DNA from: Clostridiaceae bacterium
GTDB lineage: Bacteria; Bacillota; Clostridia; Lachnospirales; Lachnospiraceae
Length of the DNA: 55,230 nucleotides
Assembly (NCBI GenBank): GCA_910575585.1
Contig: CAJTGF010000033.1
Coordinates: 1-55,230, forward strand
Direction: 5' to 3'
The notes below the pieces were generated by a model. It saw only the letters and a program-made list of their open reading frames with translations, ran no database searches and was not told the origin of the DNA. The position numbers and the translations under genes are program-made. This document shows, one piece after another, positions 1-8,818 of this stretch. Every line of letters starts with the position of its first letter. Within the stretch, counting starts at the first letter, position 1.

Positions 1-222
1 TTAGGATTCACCGCCTAATAATGATATCTTAAGCGATTCCATAAGATTTTTCAAGGCATAGTACCCGCTATGTCCAATGTTTATGTCCATTTTTCTCAAA
101 TTTCTTTTCCTGCACGATATTCAGTTGTCAATTTTCAGTTAGAATCACATTCATTGAGATTCCAAGAAGTTATTACTTTCCTCTTAGATTAGCACAAAAT
201 CCGGAATATTTCAGTGGTATAG

Positions 223-735
223 ATTATCTACTGGTTACGAAAGACTATCGATTTTGAAAAATACAGCCCTTGCCACCGTACCACGGCTGCGCAGTTCCTT
301 AATAAAGGGAAATGGGATGATACCATCTCCTCCAAGACAAAGCCTTCGTCACAGGTTCTGCACCCGATTGAAGATGCGTATTTCCATCAGTCCCGCTTAA
401 GGGGGAAGCAGGACTATGGGCATCAGGCCGTAGCTGTTATGGTCTCCTGCAACGGCATCGTCCTTAATTATGCCATCGTCATGTACGACAAGTCAAAATC
501 AAAGGTAAAAATCGTACAGGACATTGCGGATGAAATGCCCGCACCGCCGGTTGTATCTTATTTTCTCTGTGACAGCTGGTATACGCGCGGTGACATCATG
601 GACGCCTTTATCAAAAAGGGCTTCTATACCATTGGCGCACTGAGGACGAACCGGATACTGTATCCCTGCGGTATAAAGCAGAAGGTAAGTGGGTTTGCCT
701 TTTATTTAGTGCGGTGCAAGGCATGTCGTTTTTGA
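223..735 (+). pseudogene. IS4/IS701-like transposase fragment
   Basis: An open frame without its own start (stops at 190 and 220 lie upstream in frame) encodes the middle of a DDE transposase. The second catalytic aspartate context LCDSWYTRGD and the following GALRTNRILYP are typical of this family. The N-terminal part is missing, and after about position 690 the sequence no longer resembles the family, so both ends are lost. It is a relic and marks the left side of the A+T-rich cargo block. Family naming is by motif recall only. Confidence 0.7.
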
Positions 736-1040
736 GGAGGTTTTGGCTTTGGTAGCATAAAAACTCATTGTGCAATTTTCCAAATGTGTTCATTTACAGG
801 TAAATACTGAGTTCCCCCACAGGTATCGTTATGAAAATGATATTGTTGTGAAAATTGTTATATAAAATCTAATAAAATGTAAGAAACGTAAGAAAATATT
901 CAGGAATAATTGACAACGAGGTCACAAAATGTTACTATAATGGCAACAATATTTACACATATAGATAGTGTTTTAAGTTGATATTATTTGTAACAGTATT
1001 GTAATATTTCTGTTATAATTAGAATTGAGGAATAAGAATA
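736..1040. other. A+T-rich intergenic region
   Basis: No convincing gene. The stretch is very A+T-rich and ends in TTATAATT at 1013-1020, a good -10 match with no clear -35, which may start transcription towards the 1041 and 1276 reading frames. Confidence 0.5.
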
Positions 1041-1226
1041 ATGAGTTCATTATCCATTACGCAATGGAACCGCGTACAAAAGAAAATAAAAAACTTCGCT
1101 GCTATGGACGGGGCGGAGATTGAGCGCAATACTCTTTTCAGATCAGAAAGAAGATGTTATGATGAGGTAGAACCCTGCCGATCCAGACTGACGAGGAAAT
1201 TACCCTCATTTGATCAGGATCAATAG
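1041..1226 (+). CDS. Possible small protein upstream of the metallopeptidase-like gene
   Basis: A 61-residue basic reading frame preceded by GAGGAA at a usable distance and by a -10-like TTATAATT. I recognise no family. It may be a leader gene of the following pair or simply the truncated end of something older; the 50 bases between it and the next start hold no other signal. The composition is not obviously coding, so confidence is low. Confidence 0.3.
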   Translation: MSSLSITQWNRVQKKIKNFAAMDGAEIERNTLFRSERRCYDEVEPCRSRLTRKLPSFDQDQ

Positions 1227-1275
1227 GATAGGGAGCGTTATTGAACAAAAGATCAGATGATTTGGAGGCATTGCG

Positions 1276-4200
1276 ATGCTGGGTTATATTATAAATTTTT
1301 ATAAATATGCTACATTTCCTCATGTGTTGAAAGGGGATATGGCGGACTATCTTAATCAGAATATAAAACAGATGAAGAAAGAGGAAGAGACAGCTAATTC
1401 ATTGCTGGTTTATGGAGATTTTGACAGACTGAACATAAAGAGAGTGACAGGCTTTACCCGCTATAGAGATGTAGATTTTTACGCCCGCCGATGGCTGGGA
1501 CAGAGGCAGTCTATTTTGCTTTACCAGTTAGAGGAGAAGAGGGAATTTGATCTGCTGGAACAGATTTTTGGATTGGGAGAGCGGAAGGGTATTCTAAAGT
1601 ATCGTAATTTTGTTGTTTTAACTATGGTTACATTGGATCCGATGCTTCATAAGTGTGAAAATTATGGTAAGATGCTGGAACAATGTAAAGCGCTGATCGC
1701 AAAGCAGTTAGGCCGGATTAGAGATCTGAGCCTGACAGAGCCGGAGGAGTTAGAATATCAGATTTACGGTTCTTTTTCTTCTTCCGAATTAGTGATCATC
1801 TGGTCGGTTAATCAGTATTCGGATGCTTTGCGTCTGACAGATATGTTGAGAAATGTAAAATTTACATACGGAAAGAATGGAAGCAATTGTTTGCTGCCAT
1901 TTATTTCGTTTTACTCCATTGTTGCGCAAACCAGATGTGGAGAAGGCACGTTGGACCAGCCTATCGTAGGTTCGGCAGAGTTAAAGCTGACGTTTCAGGA
2001 TGGTGTGTTAAATGAAAGTGAACGAAATCGTTTTTTAGAGGATTTAAAAGAGAAACTGTCCACAGTCAGCGGGATAAATATCGATCAGATAAAGACAAAT
2101 AGAAATGCGGGGGAATATGATTATTCGATTGCCCTTCCCGCCGATTGCCTGTGTGATCCATACAAAAAGGTGTTCTATCGAGGCGGACTTCTTCATTGGG
2201 ATAATTCATTAATAAAAGAATATATTTCACTAACCCATGTTCAGTTGTACTATAATATGAATTGTGAAAAAGACGCAGCTTTTTCCGGAGAGAGTTTATA
2301 TTGCGATATGTTGAAAGAGTCCGGGGATTTTATGGCGGAAAATAAAAATATTATAGAAAATATACAGCTGATCGGAAAAATGATTTATGGTCCTGACTCG
2401 GATACAACCGAACTTTGGAATGATAAAGAGTCAGCCTTGGAAAATTATCGTAAATTTGGATTGAGATGTATGATCAAACATTATTTTCCGGAAACAGACG
2501 GTTTGTGTGATACGATTGATTTATTGTATTCTGATTATATCAATAACTGTTCAAACCTAACCAGCTCAGCATGGGCATCTGATCTCACGACTCAGTTTAT
2601 TGAAATGGTGGATTATATAGCGGATCAGATAATACGAACATTTACGTCGGAGTCCCTAGGACGCATAGATAGTTCTGTCATGTTTGATGATATTAAAAAA
2701 ATATCTTCCATCTTTATTCAAATGATATACCATATTGCGCAATCCAGACGCACCGTTTTTATTGTACCCAGCTGTCACCTTCGGTATATGGGACAATATG
2801 ATATGATATTGCATGCGTATTATGGAATAGAAAAGTTTTTTATAAATCTGGCGTATCGCCTGGAGACAAATGATCTCCAGCCATTTTTGGTTCCGACTTT
2901 TATGATTGATGTTATACCGGAAGTTAGTACGGATATGTATAAGATCTATCATCATTATAATACAGAGAAAAAGATCAGCGGGATATTCAGTATCAATATG
3001 CCGTTGGGAGCTATGACGGATTTTTTGCGTTATTCTATGGTAATGTGTCACGAAACCGCCCACTTTATTACGCCATATGATAGAAACAAGCGTAATCAGG
3101 TTATGGGGATGCTGATTTTTTCAGAGTTTGTAACCAAGTGTGCGATGCGGCAGATTTTACTTGCTTATGATGAATCAATAAATGATGATGAGCACATAGC
3201 GCTTAGTTATGTGTACGATCGTTTGCTTAGAAATATGATGCCTATAGTATATAATAATATGCGGGATTTTTATGTGGAATGTGTTCATAAAACTGTGATG
3301 AGTTATGAGAATCTTTCGGATGAGCATTTCCCAAAATGGTTAGATTATCGGAAGGCAGTTACTGAGCAGATCGGAAGACTTCTTAGAAGTCAGGAAATTA
3401 AAAAAATATCGGATTTTCTATATGAAAATAAAAGTGATTTTGAGCAGACAGCCAATGATAGTTTAGAGGAACTGGCTAGCTCTTGGGATGGTTTAGGGAA
3501 GAACATTTTTTCAAAAGGATTTATAGATAAAGTATTAGGATTGCTTGATGCTGCTATTGGGATCAGTGATTCTTCTTTGCGAAAAGAAAGCCTTATGAAG
3601 GATATGGTTAGGTTGTTCGATACAGATGAGCTAATATGTTCTGTTAGTTATGTTCTCTGCGACGCATATAGGGAGGCGTGTCAGGATTTATTTATGATAC
3701 GTGTTTTCCATATTAACCTGGTGGATTATCTTGTTTTATGCAATAGACATAAAAATGACACATTGAAGTTAACGGAGCATGGTTCAGTACCTGGTCGAAT
3801 ACGTATCGCTATGGTGTGCGATTATTTATTGGTAGCTGACTATAAGGAGAAGCATGCTAATATCGTTCCTACTTATGCCGTACTGGATGAATTTAAAAAA
3901 TTGTATGATGATTATCGAGTTTTGTTTCAAAATATTCCTGAGATGCGGTTATCAAAAAATACGTCAGAGGAAAGCGCTAAGCTGCGAGATATGATAAAAG
4001 ATACTTTTCAGAACGCCTACGACGTATATAGGGATTATTTGGAGGATTATGGTCTGTTTCGGGGCCTTTTCCTGAAACAGATGGAGGATTCAGATCTTAT
4101 CTTTCGATTTTATCCGGAACGGGTTCCAACCGATTGTTTAGGCGAATTTTATACAGCATGGAAAAAAGCGGTGATGTGTGAAGATATCGAAGAAATGAAC

Positions 4201-4296
4201 GCAGGTGTGTTTTCAAATAATGTCGCAATGATTCAGCATTTTCTGTATCAGGACACGATTAAAGGATTGGCAGATCGGTCAGAGAGGGGAGTATGA
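1276..4296 (+). CDS. Large HETAH-motif protein, putative zinc metallopeptidase
   Basis: A 1006-residue cytoplasmic protein with no signal peptide or membrane segment. GGAGG at 1264-1268 sets the start. Residues 592-596 read HETAH within VMCHETAHFI, the HExxH zinc-peptidase signature (H592, E593, H596); a third metal ligand cannot be assigned by eye. The rest is a long helical protein of no family I recognise. The next gene, an FRG-domain protein, starts 7 bases after its stop, so the two are certainly one operon. Codon use is much more A+T-rich than genes after 15 kb, which points to transfer as a cargo unit. Protease activity is inferred from the motif only. Confidence 0.6.
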   Translation: MLGYIINFYKYATFPHVLKGDMADYLNQNIKQMKKEEETANSLLVYGDFDRLNIKRVTGFTRYRDVDFYARRWLGQRQSILLYQLEEKREFDLLEQIFGLGERKGILKYRNFVVLTMVTLDPMLHKCENYGKMLEQCKALIAKQLGRIRDLSLTEPEELEYQIYGSFSSSELVIIWSVNQYSDALRLTDMLRNVKFTYGKNGSNCLLPFISFYSIVAQTRCGEGTLDQPIVGSAELKLTFQDGVLNESERNRFLEDLKEKLSTVSGINIDQIKTNRNAGEYDYSIALPADCLCDPYKKVFYRGGLLHWDNSLIKEYISLTHVQLYYNMNCEKDAAFSGESLYCDMLKESGDFMAENKNIIENIQLIGKMIYGPDSDTTELWNDKESALENYRKFGLRCMIKHYFPETDGLCDTIDLLYSDYINNCSNLTSSAWASDLTTQFIEMVDYIADQIIRTFTSESLGRIDSSVMFDDIKKISSIFIQMIYHIAQSRRTVFIVPSCHLRYMGQYDMILHAYYGIEKFFINLAYRLETNDLQPFLVPTFMIDVIPEVSTDMYKIYHHYNTEKKISGIFSINMPLGAMTDFLRYSMVMCHETAHFITPYDRNKRNQVMGMLIFSEFVTKCAMRQILLAYDESINDDEHIALSYVYDRLLRNMMPIVYNNMRDFYVECVHKTVMSYENLSDEHFPKWLDYRKAVTEQIGRLLRSQEIKKISDFLYENKSDFEQTANDSLEELASSWDGLGKNIFSKGFIDKVLGLLDAAIGISDSSLRKESLMKDMVRLFDTDELICSVSYVLCDAYREACQDLFMIRVFHINLVDYLVLCNRHKNDTLKLTEHGSVPGRIRIAMVCDYLLVADYKEKHANIVPTYAVLDEFKKLYDDYRVLFQNIPEMRLSKNTSEESAKLRDMIKDTFQNAYDVYRDYLEDYGLFRGLFLKQMEDSDLIFRFYPERVPTDCLGEFYTAWKKAVMCEDIEEMNAGVFSNNVAMIQHFLYQDTIKGLADRSERGV

Positions 4297-4303
4297 AATA
4301 GAG

Positions 4304-5464
4304 ATGTCTGATTTTAATTTTCAGGAATGGGATGGGAAATTGCTTCAATTCCATCGGTCAGATGTAAACAATAAGCAGAGTGAAGTGATCGTGGAATGTC
4401 GGATTGACAGAGCGGGCGATTTTTGGCAGGTGTTATCTGATATCAGAAGCAAGTATAAACCTTATGAGAAGGAACTTCCTACGGAACTTTGGTTTCGGGG
4501 ACATAAGGATGAAAAGTTTATTTTGCTACCTCACCTTATCCGCAGACATCATACTGAAAAAATAAAATATTCACTACCGCAATATCAGCGGATATTATTT
4601 GAAAAGTTTCTTGCTCGCAGCAGAAATTCAGTGGAATTGGGAGCATTTGCGTCACTGAAACGGGGGAATGAACAAATTGAATATATTGCTGATATGCAGC
4701 ACTATTCTGTTCCGACAAATCTGCTTGACTGGAGCGAGAATGTAGGTGTTTCCTTATATTTTGCGACAGAGGAGGAAGAAAGCCATAAGATGCCGGACAG
4801 AGCCGCAGCGATTTATGTGTTGCAGCCTTATCTGTATAATCTGGTCAGAAACAGGGTGATCAATTTATATTTAGAGAAGCCACACGAAGAACGGTATATT
4901 CATAATCGGAGTACCGCAAATTATAATATAGGTACTTTACCTAACTTTAGCGCACATTATAATGTGAATGCAAAAGAATATGAGAATTATGTTTTTGGAC
5001 CACAAATATGGAATTTGCCAGGCCCAAATGATTTTAGATTGGACCCATATATCAACGAAGAGGAATGCTACAAAGTTAATGCGCCGCTTCTTCCGCTGGC
5101 CATAACAGTTTCGCGCAATAATCCAAGAATTTTAAGTCAGAGAGGGACATTTTTGGCTTTTAATCTGTGCGAATATCCGATGAAAGAGGGGGATGACCGT
5201 TTTTTATCCTATGGACACGTTGAATTGTCGCAAATACAGAATTTCTATTTGAAAAGTGAACAGATGTATCGTTACGAGATGACGAGGCGGGATGAGACAT
5301 ATCAGATTATCCGAAATAAGGTTCCGTTCCTGTATAAGATTATTATCGAACCTTCGGCGATACTCGATTTGCGAGAATTGGCTGTCTCATTAGGAAATAA
5401 AAAAACGGTTGTTTATCCGGAGCTTTATCATATAGGGGAGGAGATCAGCATGTCAGTTTCGTGA
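4304..5464 (+). CDS. FRG domain-containing protein
   Basis: A 386-residue protein. Residues about 60-67 contain LWFRGH, the motif that names the FRG domain (Pfam FRG), and near residue 130 comes QHYSVPTNLLDWS, the other hallmark block (QHxG.PT.LLDW in most members). The domain has no established biochemical activity; members recur in accessory and defence-like islands. Here it is the second gene of a pair with the HETAH protein and shares its A+T-rich composition. Its last 37 bases overlap the 3' end of a convergent gene. Confidence 0.8.
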   Translation: MSDFNFQEWDGKLLQFHRSDVNNKQSEVIVECRIDRAGDFWQVLSDIRSKYKPYEKELPTELWFRGHKDEKFILLPHLIRRHHTEKIKYSLPQYQRILFEKFLARSRNSVELGAFASLKRGNEQIEYIADMQHYSVPTNLLDWSENVGVSLYFATEEEESHKMPDRAAAIYVLQPYLYNLVRNRVINLYLEKPHEERYIHNRSTANYNIGTLPNFSAHYNVNAKEYENYVFGPQIWNLPGPNDFRLDPYINEEECYKVNAPLLPLAITVSRNNPRILSQRGTFLAFNLCEYPMKEGDDRFLSYGHVELSQIQNFYLKSEQMYRYEMTRRDETYQIIRNKVPFLYKIIIEPSAILDLRELAVSLGNKKTVVYPELYHIGEEISMSVS

Positions 5465-5898
5465 CAGAAACGTCGTAAGGTCTCAAATTCGGCATAGGTC
5501 TCCACTCTGAAATCATTGTTTATAATTCTGGTGGATAGGACTGTTTTTTGGTCGTTCCCTGTAAGGTCAGAAAAAACGATGTCACCGCTTGAGGCGGGAA
5601 GTAACTGGGGAAAGTGCCATTCTTTCAGTTGAACCGGTTTGTTCTGCATAACAAAGCGATACAGGGTCATAAGATGTACTTGTCCATATAGCAGATGCGG
5701 TTCCCCTTTAAAGAGTACACAGCAGGTAGAAAATGGTGTTATGCCTTGTAAAGAAAAATAGATAATTGCGTTTTGACAGAATGGATTCATGGGTTTTGGG
5801 CAGTTTGGGGACAGAATAATGGATTGTTTTTGCAGTGTGATCATCCAATCTTGAACTGTTTGACAATGTAGCAATGCTGGTATTCTCACGATACTCAT
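5428..5898 (-). CDS. Unknown protein convergent with the FRG gene
   Basis: A 156-residue reading frame. An earlier in-frame ATG exists at 5928, but AGGTGATTTT directly before the ATG at 5898 marks that as the start. I recognise no family. It is tail-to-tail with the FRG gene and overlaps its 3' end by 37 bases, so transcription of either gene produces antisense to the other. It may be a third member of the cargo module or an unrelated neighbour. Confidence 0.5.
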   Translation of the reverse strand: MSIVRIPALLHCQTVQDWMITLQKQSIILSPNCPKPMNPFCQNAIIYFSLQGITPFSTCCVLFKGEPHLLYGQVHLMTLYRFVMQNKPVQLKEWHFPQLLPASSGDIVFSDLTGNDQKTVLSTRIINNDFRVETYAEFETLRRFCHETDMLISSPI

Positions 5899-6086
5899 AA
5901 AATCACCTCTGTTATTAATTCTATTCAATTCATGTAGTATTTAGAACTGAAGACCTGATTTATTTGTATGGTTGTAGCTGGTTTAAGGAGATAGTACTAT
6001 AGGCATTAGCAAAAAGTGATATTATTTTTCTTGTATTTAGGAAACGAATTAGATAAATTGAGATATGGAGACTACTAAAGAGATGA

Positions 6087-6380
6087 ATAACTGCGGAAAA
6101 GCGCATTCAGGTTATGGATACATATTGGATGCAGTCCAAATATAGATATCAGGATTCTGCCAAATCTGATTTACGAATAACAGGTGAGACAAAACCAGAT
6201 TATATCCAGAAAGGACATTTCTTTGCATTGGACGGAACGATTAAGTCAACAAGTCTAAATCTTACAGAAGTATATGGAGCTATTTTAGGAGAGAATGGTC
6301 GGCCAGTTGAGGAAATAACTGTACATCCTGATAGGACCACATACCGCCTTAATAACGAAATTGACAATAGCCTCATTGTC
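6087..6380 (+). pseudogene. C-terminal fragment of an unknown protein, cut by the IS200 element
   Basis: An open frame running from a stop at 6084 into the left end of the IS200-type element. The reading contains GETKPDYIQKGHFFALDGTI, which has real-protein character and suggests a repeated extracellular beta-domain, but there is no start codon with a ribosome site and the reading continues into IS sequence. I treat it as a 5'-truncated gene broken again by the insertion. Confidence 0.4.
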
Positions 6381-6388
6381 TGTATAAT
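6361..6388 (+). promoter_or_regulatory. Consensus sigma-70 promoter of the IS200-type tnpA
   Basis: TTGACA (6361-6366), 16 bases, then TATAAT (6383-6388). The spacer contains a GACAAT/ATTGTC inverted repeat that may be the left-end hairpin recognised by the transposase. Confidence 0.7.
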
Positions 6389-6489
6389 GGGGTTAAAACC
6401 CTCGCCTTCCAGGCGAAACTTTTAGGTCAACCCCATACCTCAAAGTTTAGAAAAAAGAAATATAGAGATACTAAACTTGAGGTGAAAAA

Positions 6490-6930
6490 ATGGAAAACTA
6501 TAGAAAGTCAGCACATTGTACGTATGATATCAAATATCATATAGTATGGATAACAAAATATCGGAAACCAGTTCTGATGGGCCAGATAGCGCTAAGAACA
6601 AGAGAGTTAATCCGAAAAGTATGTCAAACCAATGATGTAGAGATTTTGGCAGGTCATGTAGGAAAGGATCACATACACCTGCTGGTGTCGGTGCCGCCGC
6701 ATATATCGGCAAGCAAGCTAGTACAGTATATGAAGGGAACAACATCAAGAAAACTACAGATGGAATACAAAGAAATAAATAAGGAGTTCTGGGGTCGTCA
6801 TCTGTGGGCAAGAGGGTATTTTGTAGCAAGCAGTGGAAATGTAACGGATGAGATCATACAAGAATATATCAAAAATCAGGATTTAGAAGAACGAAAGAAG
6901 AGCGATAACTTCGAGGTTGGTCAGCTTTAG
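6490..6930 (+). CDS. tnpA: IS200/IS605-family Y1 transposase TnpA
   Basis: A 146-residue single-strand DNA transposase, full length for the family. It has the HUH metal motif as HIHLL near residue 61 and the helix with the nucleophilic tyrosine at the start of YFVASSGNVTDE. The ribosome site GAGGTG lies at 6479-6484. The upstream GGGGTT/AACCCC hairpin probably limits readthrough translation. It appears intact and could be active. Confidence 0.9.
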   Translation: MENYRKSAHCTYDIKYHIVWITKYRKPVLMGQIALRTRELIRKVCQTNDVEILAGHVGKDHIHLLVSVPPHISASKLVQYMKGTTSRKLQMEYKEINKEFWGRHLWARGYFVASSGNVTDEIIQEYIKNQDLEERKKSDNFEVGQL

Positions 6931-7147
6931 GCTGCTTTCAGCAGCTAGCCCAAACCCACCGGCTTCTAGCCGGTGGTGGTTTAGTTTATGCGGCTTTGGG
7001 ATTCCTTTTTTATAAATTCCCCCAGCTTTTAAAAAAAAGGGGTTGACAAACCGTACAAAATGTGCGGCGCTTCGCGCCCTTGATTAACAAGGTATCTTTC
7101 GTTCCGGCACAGCCGGTACAGACCTTTTGATTGGGGGTGTTTCTAAA

Positions 7148-8638
7148 TTGAAACCTGTTAACATTGGCGGCCATGCCGCCTACCAGAACCGTGTTCTGGC
7201 ACAACTTCGTAAATACTATCCGGATGCTGTCCATTCCCTTCCGGCTCCCACCTGGGAGATCATGGAGAAATTCTGGAACCTTGACCTCTCTGAGATCGAC
7301 ATCATCATGCAGGACCGCTATTCCGATTTCGGCCCTGAGCCAAGGCTTCCTTCCGACATGCTCCGTTCCATCCTCCTCTCCGTGGAGTTCAAGGTCACTT
7401 CCTATACAAAATGGACTGCCGACCTTAAGGAAAACCATCTCCACGCCATCCTTTCCGGCTTTACTATCGGCGATACCCCGGGAACCGGCACTTTTTACGA
7501 TTTCCAGTCCCGACTCTGGCTTTCCGATGATGACAACCTCTCGCCCAATGTCCATTCCCCGAAAGAAAAGCCCCAAAAGCCGAAGAAAAAAGGGGAAAAG
7601 GCACCGCCTGTCGAAAAATATACCGTCAAGGAACTCTTTGAAAAATTTGAACGGGAACCGCCGCAGGATATGAAACCATGTCTCCGCCTTTTCCAGATAT
7701 TCAAAGAACTTTTTCTCCTGAAATCTGACAGGGACGGCCTCATTGACCTCATGCACCTTTCCATTGCCGGTGACGGCACGCCTGTCTACACTGCTGCACA
7801 GGAACGCAAAAAGCGCACCTGCGGCTGCCTTGAAAAAGGAATCCGGGAATGTAAATGTGACCGTATCTACAGCCAGCCCGACTGTAACATCGGATGGGAT
7901 TCCCACAGGGGGCGGTTCTACTTCGGCTATGACCTGTATATGCTCACCGCCTCGGACTCGGAAAACGACCTTCCCGTCTTCCCTTTCCTCAGCCCCGCTT
8001 CCCGGCATGATTCCTTCGGCTTCCTTTATAACTGGTACTCTATGATGCAGTTCCTGCCGGAGGCTAATGTAGATAAACTTCTGCTGGATTCCGCCCATGA
8101 TGCCATGGCTTATTATGAATTCTGCCGCGATAACGGCATTACACCATTCATTGACCTCAACGGCAAGGGCGGCAGGCCGCCCGTCTATAAGGACGATTTC
8201 ACCATAGGCGATGACGGTGTCCCCATATGCCGTGAAGGGCATACTATGCGCAGGGACGGCACCGAATCCATAAAAGGCAGGACAAAATTCAAGTGCCCGA
8301 AAATCAGCTTTGCGGGCGGAAGCCCACGCTGCACCTGTGAAAATCCATGTTCCGATGCAAAATACGGCAGGACAGTACATCTTGTCATGGCTGATAACCC
8401 AAGGCTTTTTAATGACCCGCCAAGGAGCAGTAAAGAATGGAAACTGGAATATAACGCAAGGACATCTGCGGAACGCTGCAATAAACGTGAAAAGTTGGAC
8501 TATAAACTGGAAGACGGCAGATACCGTTCATCTAAGATGTGGTACTGCCGCCTGTTCAGCATCATGATGTGCCAGCACCTTGATGCCTGGAACCTGCAAA
8601 AGGCTTCCCTGAGAAATCTCCTTGAGCAGGCCGCTTAA
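7148..8638 (+). CDS. DDE transposase of an IS1182/IS4-like element
   Basis: A 496-residue transposase. GGGGGTG at 7132-7138 points to the TTG at 7148 as the start; a TTG 21 bases earlier is less well placed. An N-terminal DNA-binding part (RYSDFGPEPRLPSDMLRSI) is followed by a DDE core with a cysteine-rich patch (RCTCENPCSDAKYGRT) and the conserved ARTSAERCNKREK helix carrying the catalytic glutamate. It is a distant relative of the transposase at 13385. TTGACA lies upstream near 7043. I could not resolve terminal repeats or a target duplication. Confidence 0.8.
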   Translation: MKPVNIGGHAAYQNRVLAQLRKYYPDAVHSLPAPTWEIMEKFWNLDLSEIDIIMQDRYSDFGPEPRLPSDMLRSILLSVEFKVTSYTKWTADLKENHLHAILSGFTIGDTPGTGTFYDFQSRLWLSDDDNLSPNVHSPKEKPQKPKKKGEKAPPVEKYTVKELFEKFEREPPQDMKPCLRLFQIFKELFLLKSDRDGLIDLMHLSIAGDGTPVYTAAQERKKRTCGCLEKGIRECKCDRIYSQPDCNIGWDSHRGRFYFGYDLYMLTASDSENDLPVFPFLSPASRHDSFGFLYNWYSMMQFLPEANVDKLLLDSAHDAMAYYEFCRDNGITPFIDLNGKGGRPPVYKDDFTIGDDGVPICREGHTMRRDGTESIKGRTKFKCPKISFAGGSPRCTCENPCSDAKYGRTVHLVMADNPRLFNDPPRSSKEWKLEYNARTSAERCNKREKLDYKLEDGRYRSSKMWYCRLFSIMMCQHLDAWNLQKASLRNLLEQAA

Positions 8639-8757
8639 TCCATAAGCAATACCATTATAAACCATGTCCGTAGCAGGGTCTACTAACCGCGTCCTTTTTT
8701 CTCAAAATTTATTACATCTGTTCCATTCCGGATAATATTTATTTTTCAAAGTTCAGC

Positions 8758-8781
8758 CGACCGCTGAACCTTGGTCGGCAG
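8758..8781. other. GCCGACC/GGTCGGC inverted repeat
   Basis: A 7-bp stem with a 10-base loop lies just beyond the 3' end of the exonuclease gene and near the right side of the transposase at 7148. It has no U-tract on either strand, so it may be an IS end hairpin or an ordinary 3' structure. Confidence 0.4.
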
Positions 8782-8818
8782 GCTCAAGATTCCGAGAGCC
8801 TATTATCTTTGTGTCGGG

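Larger units (their letters stand above)
6345..6985 (+). mobile_element. IS200-type insertion sequence (tnpA only)
   Basis: The unit holds a single tnpA gene between structured ends. On the left is a GGGGTT/AACCCC hairpin (6389-6434) just before the gene, like the translation-silencing hairpin known in IS200. On the right is a CCACCGGCT/AGCCGGTGG stem-loop at 6956-6976, typical of IS200/IS605 subterminal hairpins. No tnpB accompanies it. The outer boundaries are approximate because this family leaves no target duplication. Confidence 0.75.

Noticed and set aside
2656-3063. A 135-codon antisense frame inside the metallopeptidase-like gene
   Set aside because: No ribosome site and composition of a shadow frame.
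6345-6985. A tnpB or guide-RNA component with the IS200-type element
   Set aside because: Only tnpA lies between the hairpin ends; no RuvC-type reading frame is present.
7010-8380. A 456-codon open frame on the minus strand
   Set aside because: It lies opposite the intact transposase at 7148, has no ribosome site and its translation has no protein character; it is a shadow of G+C-biased codons.
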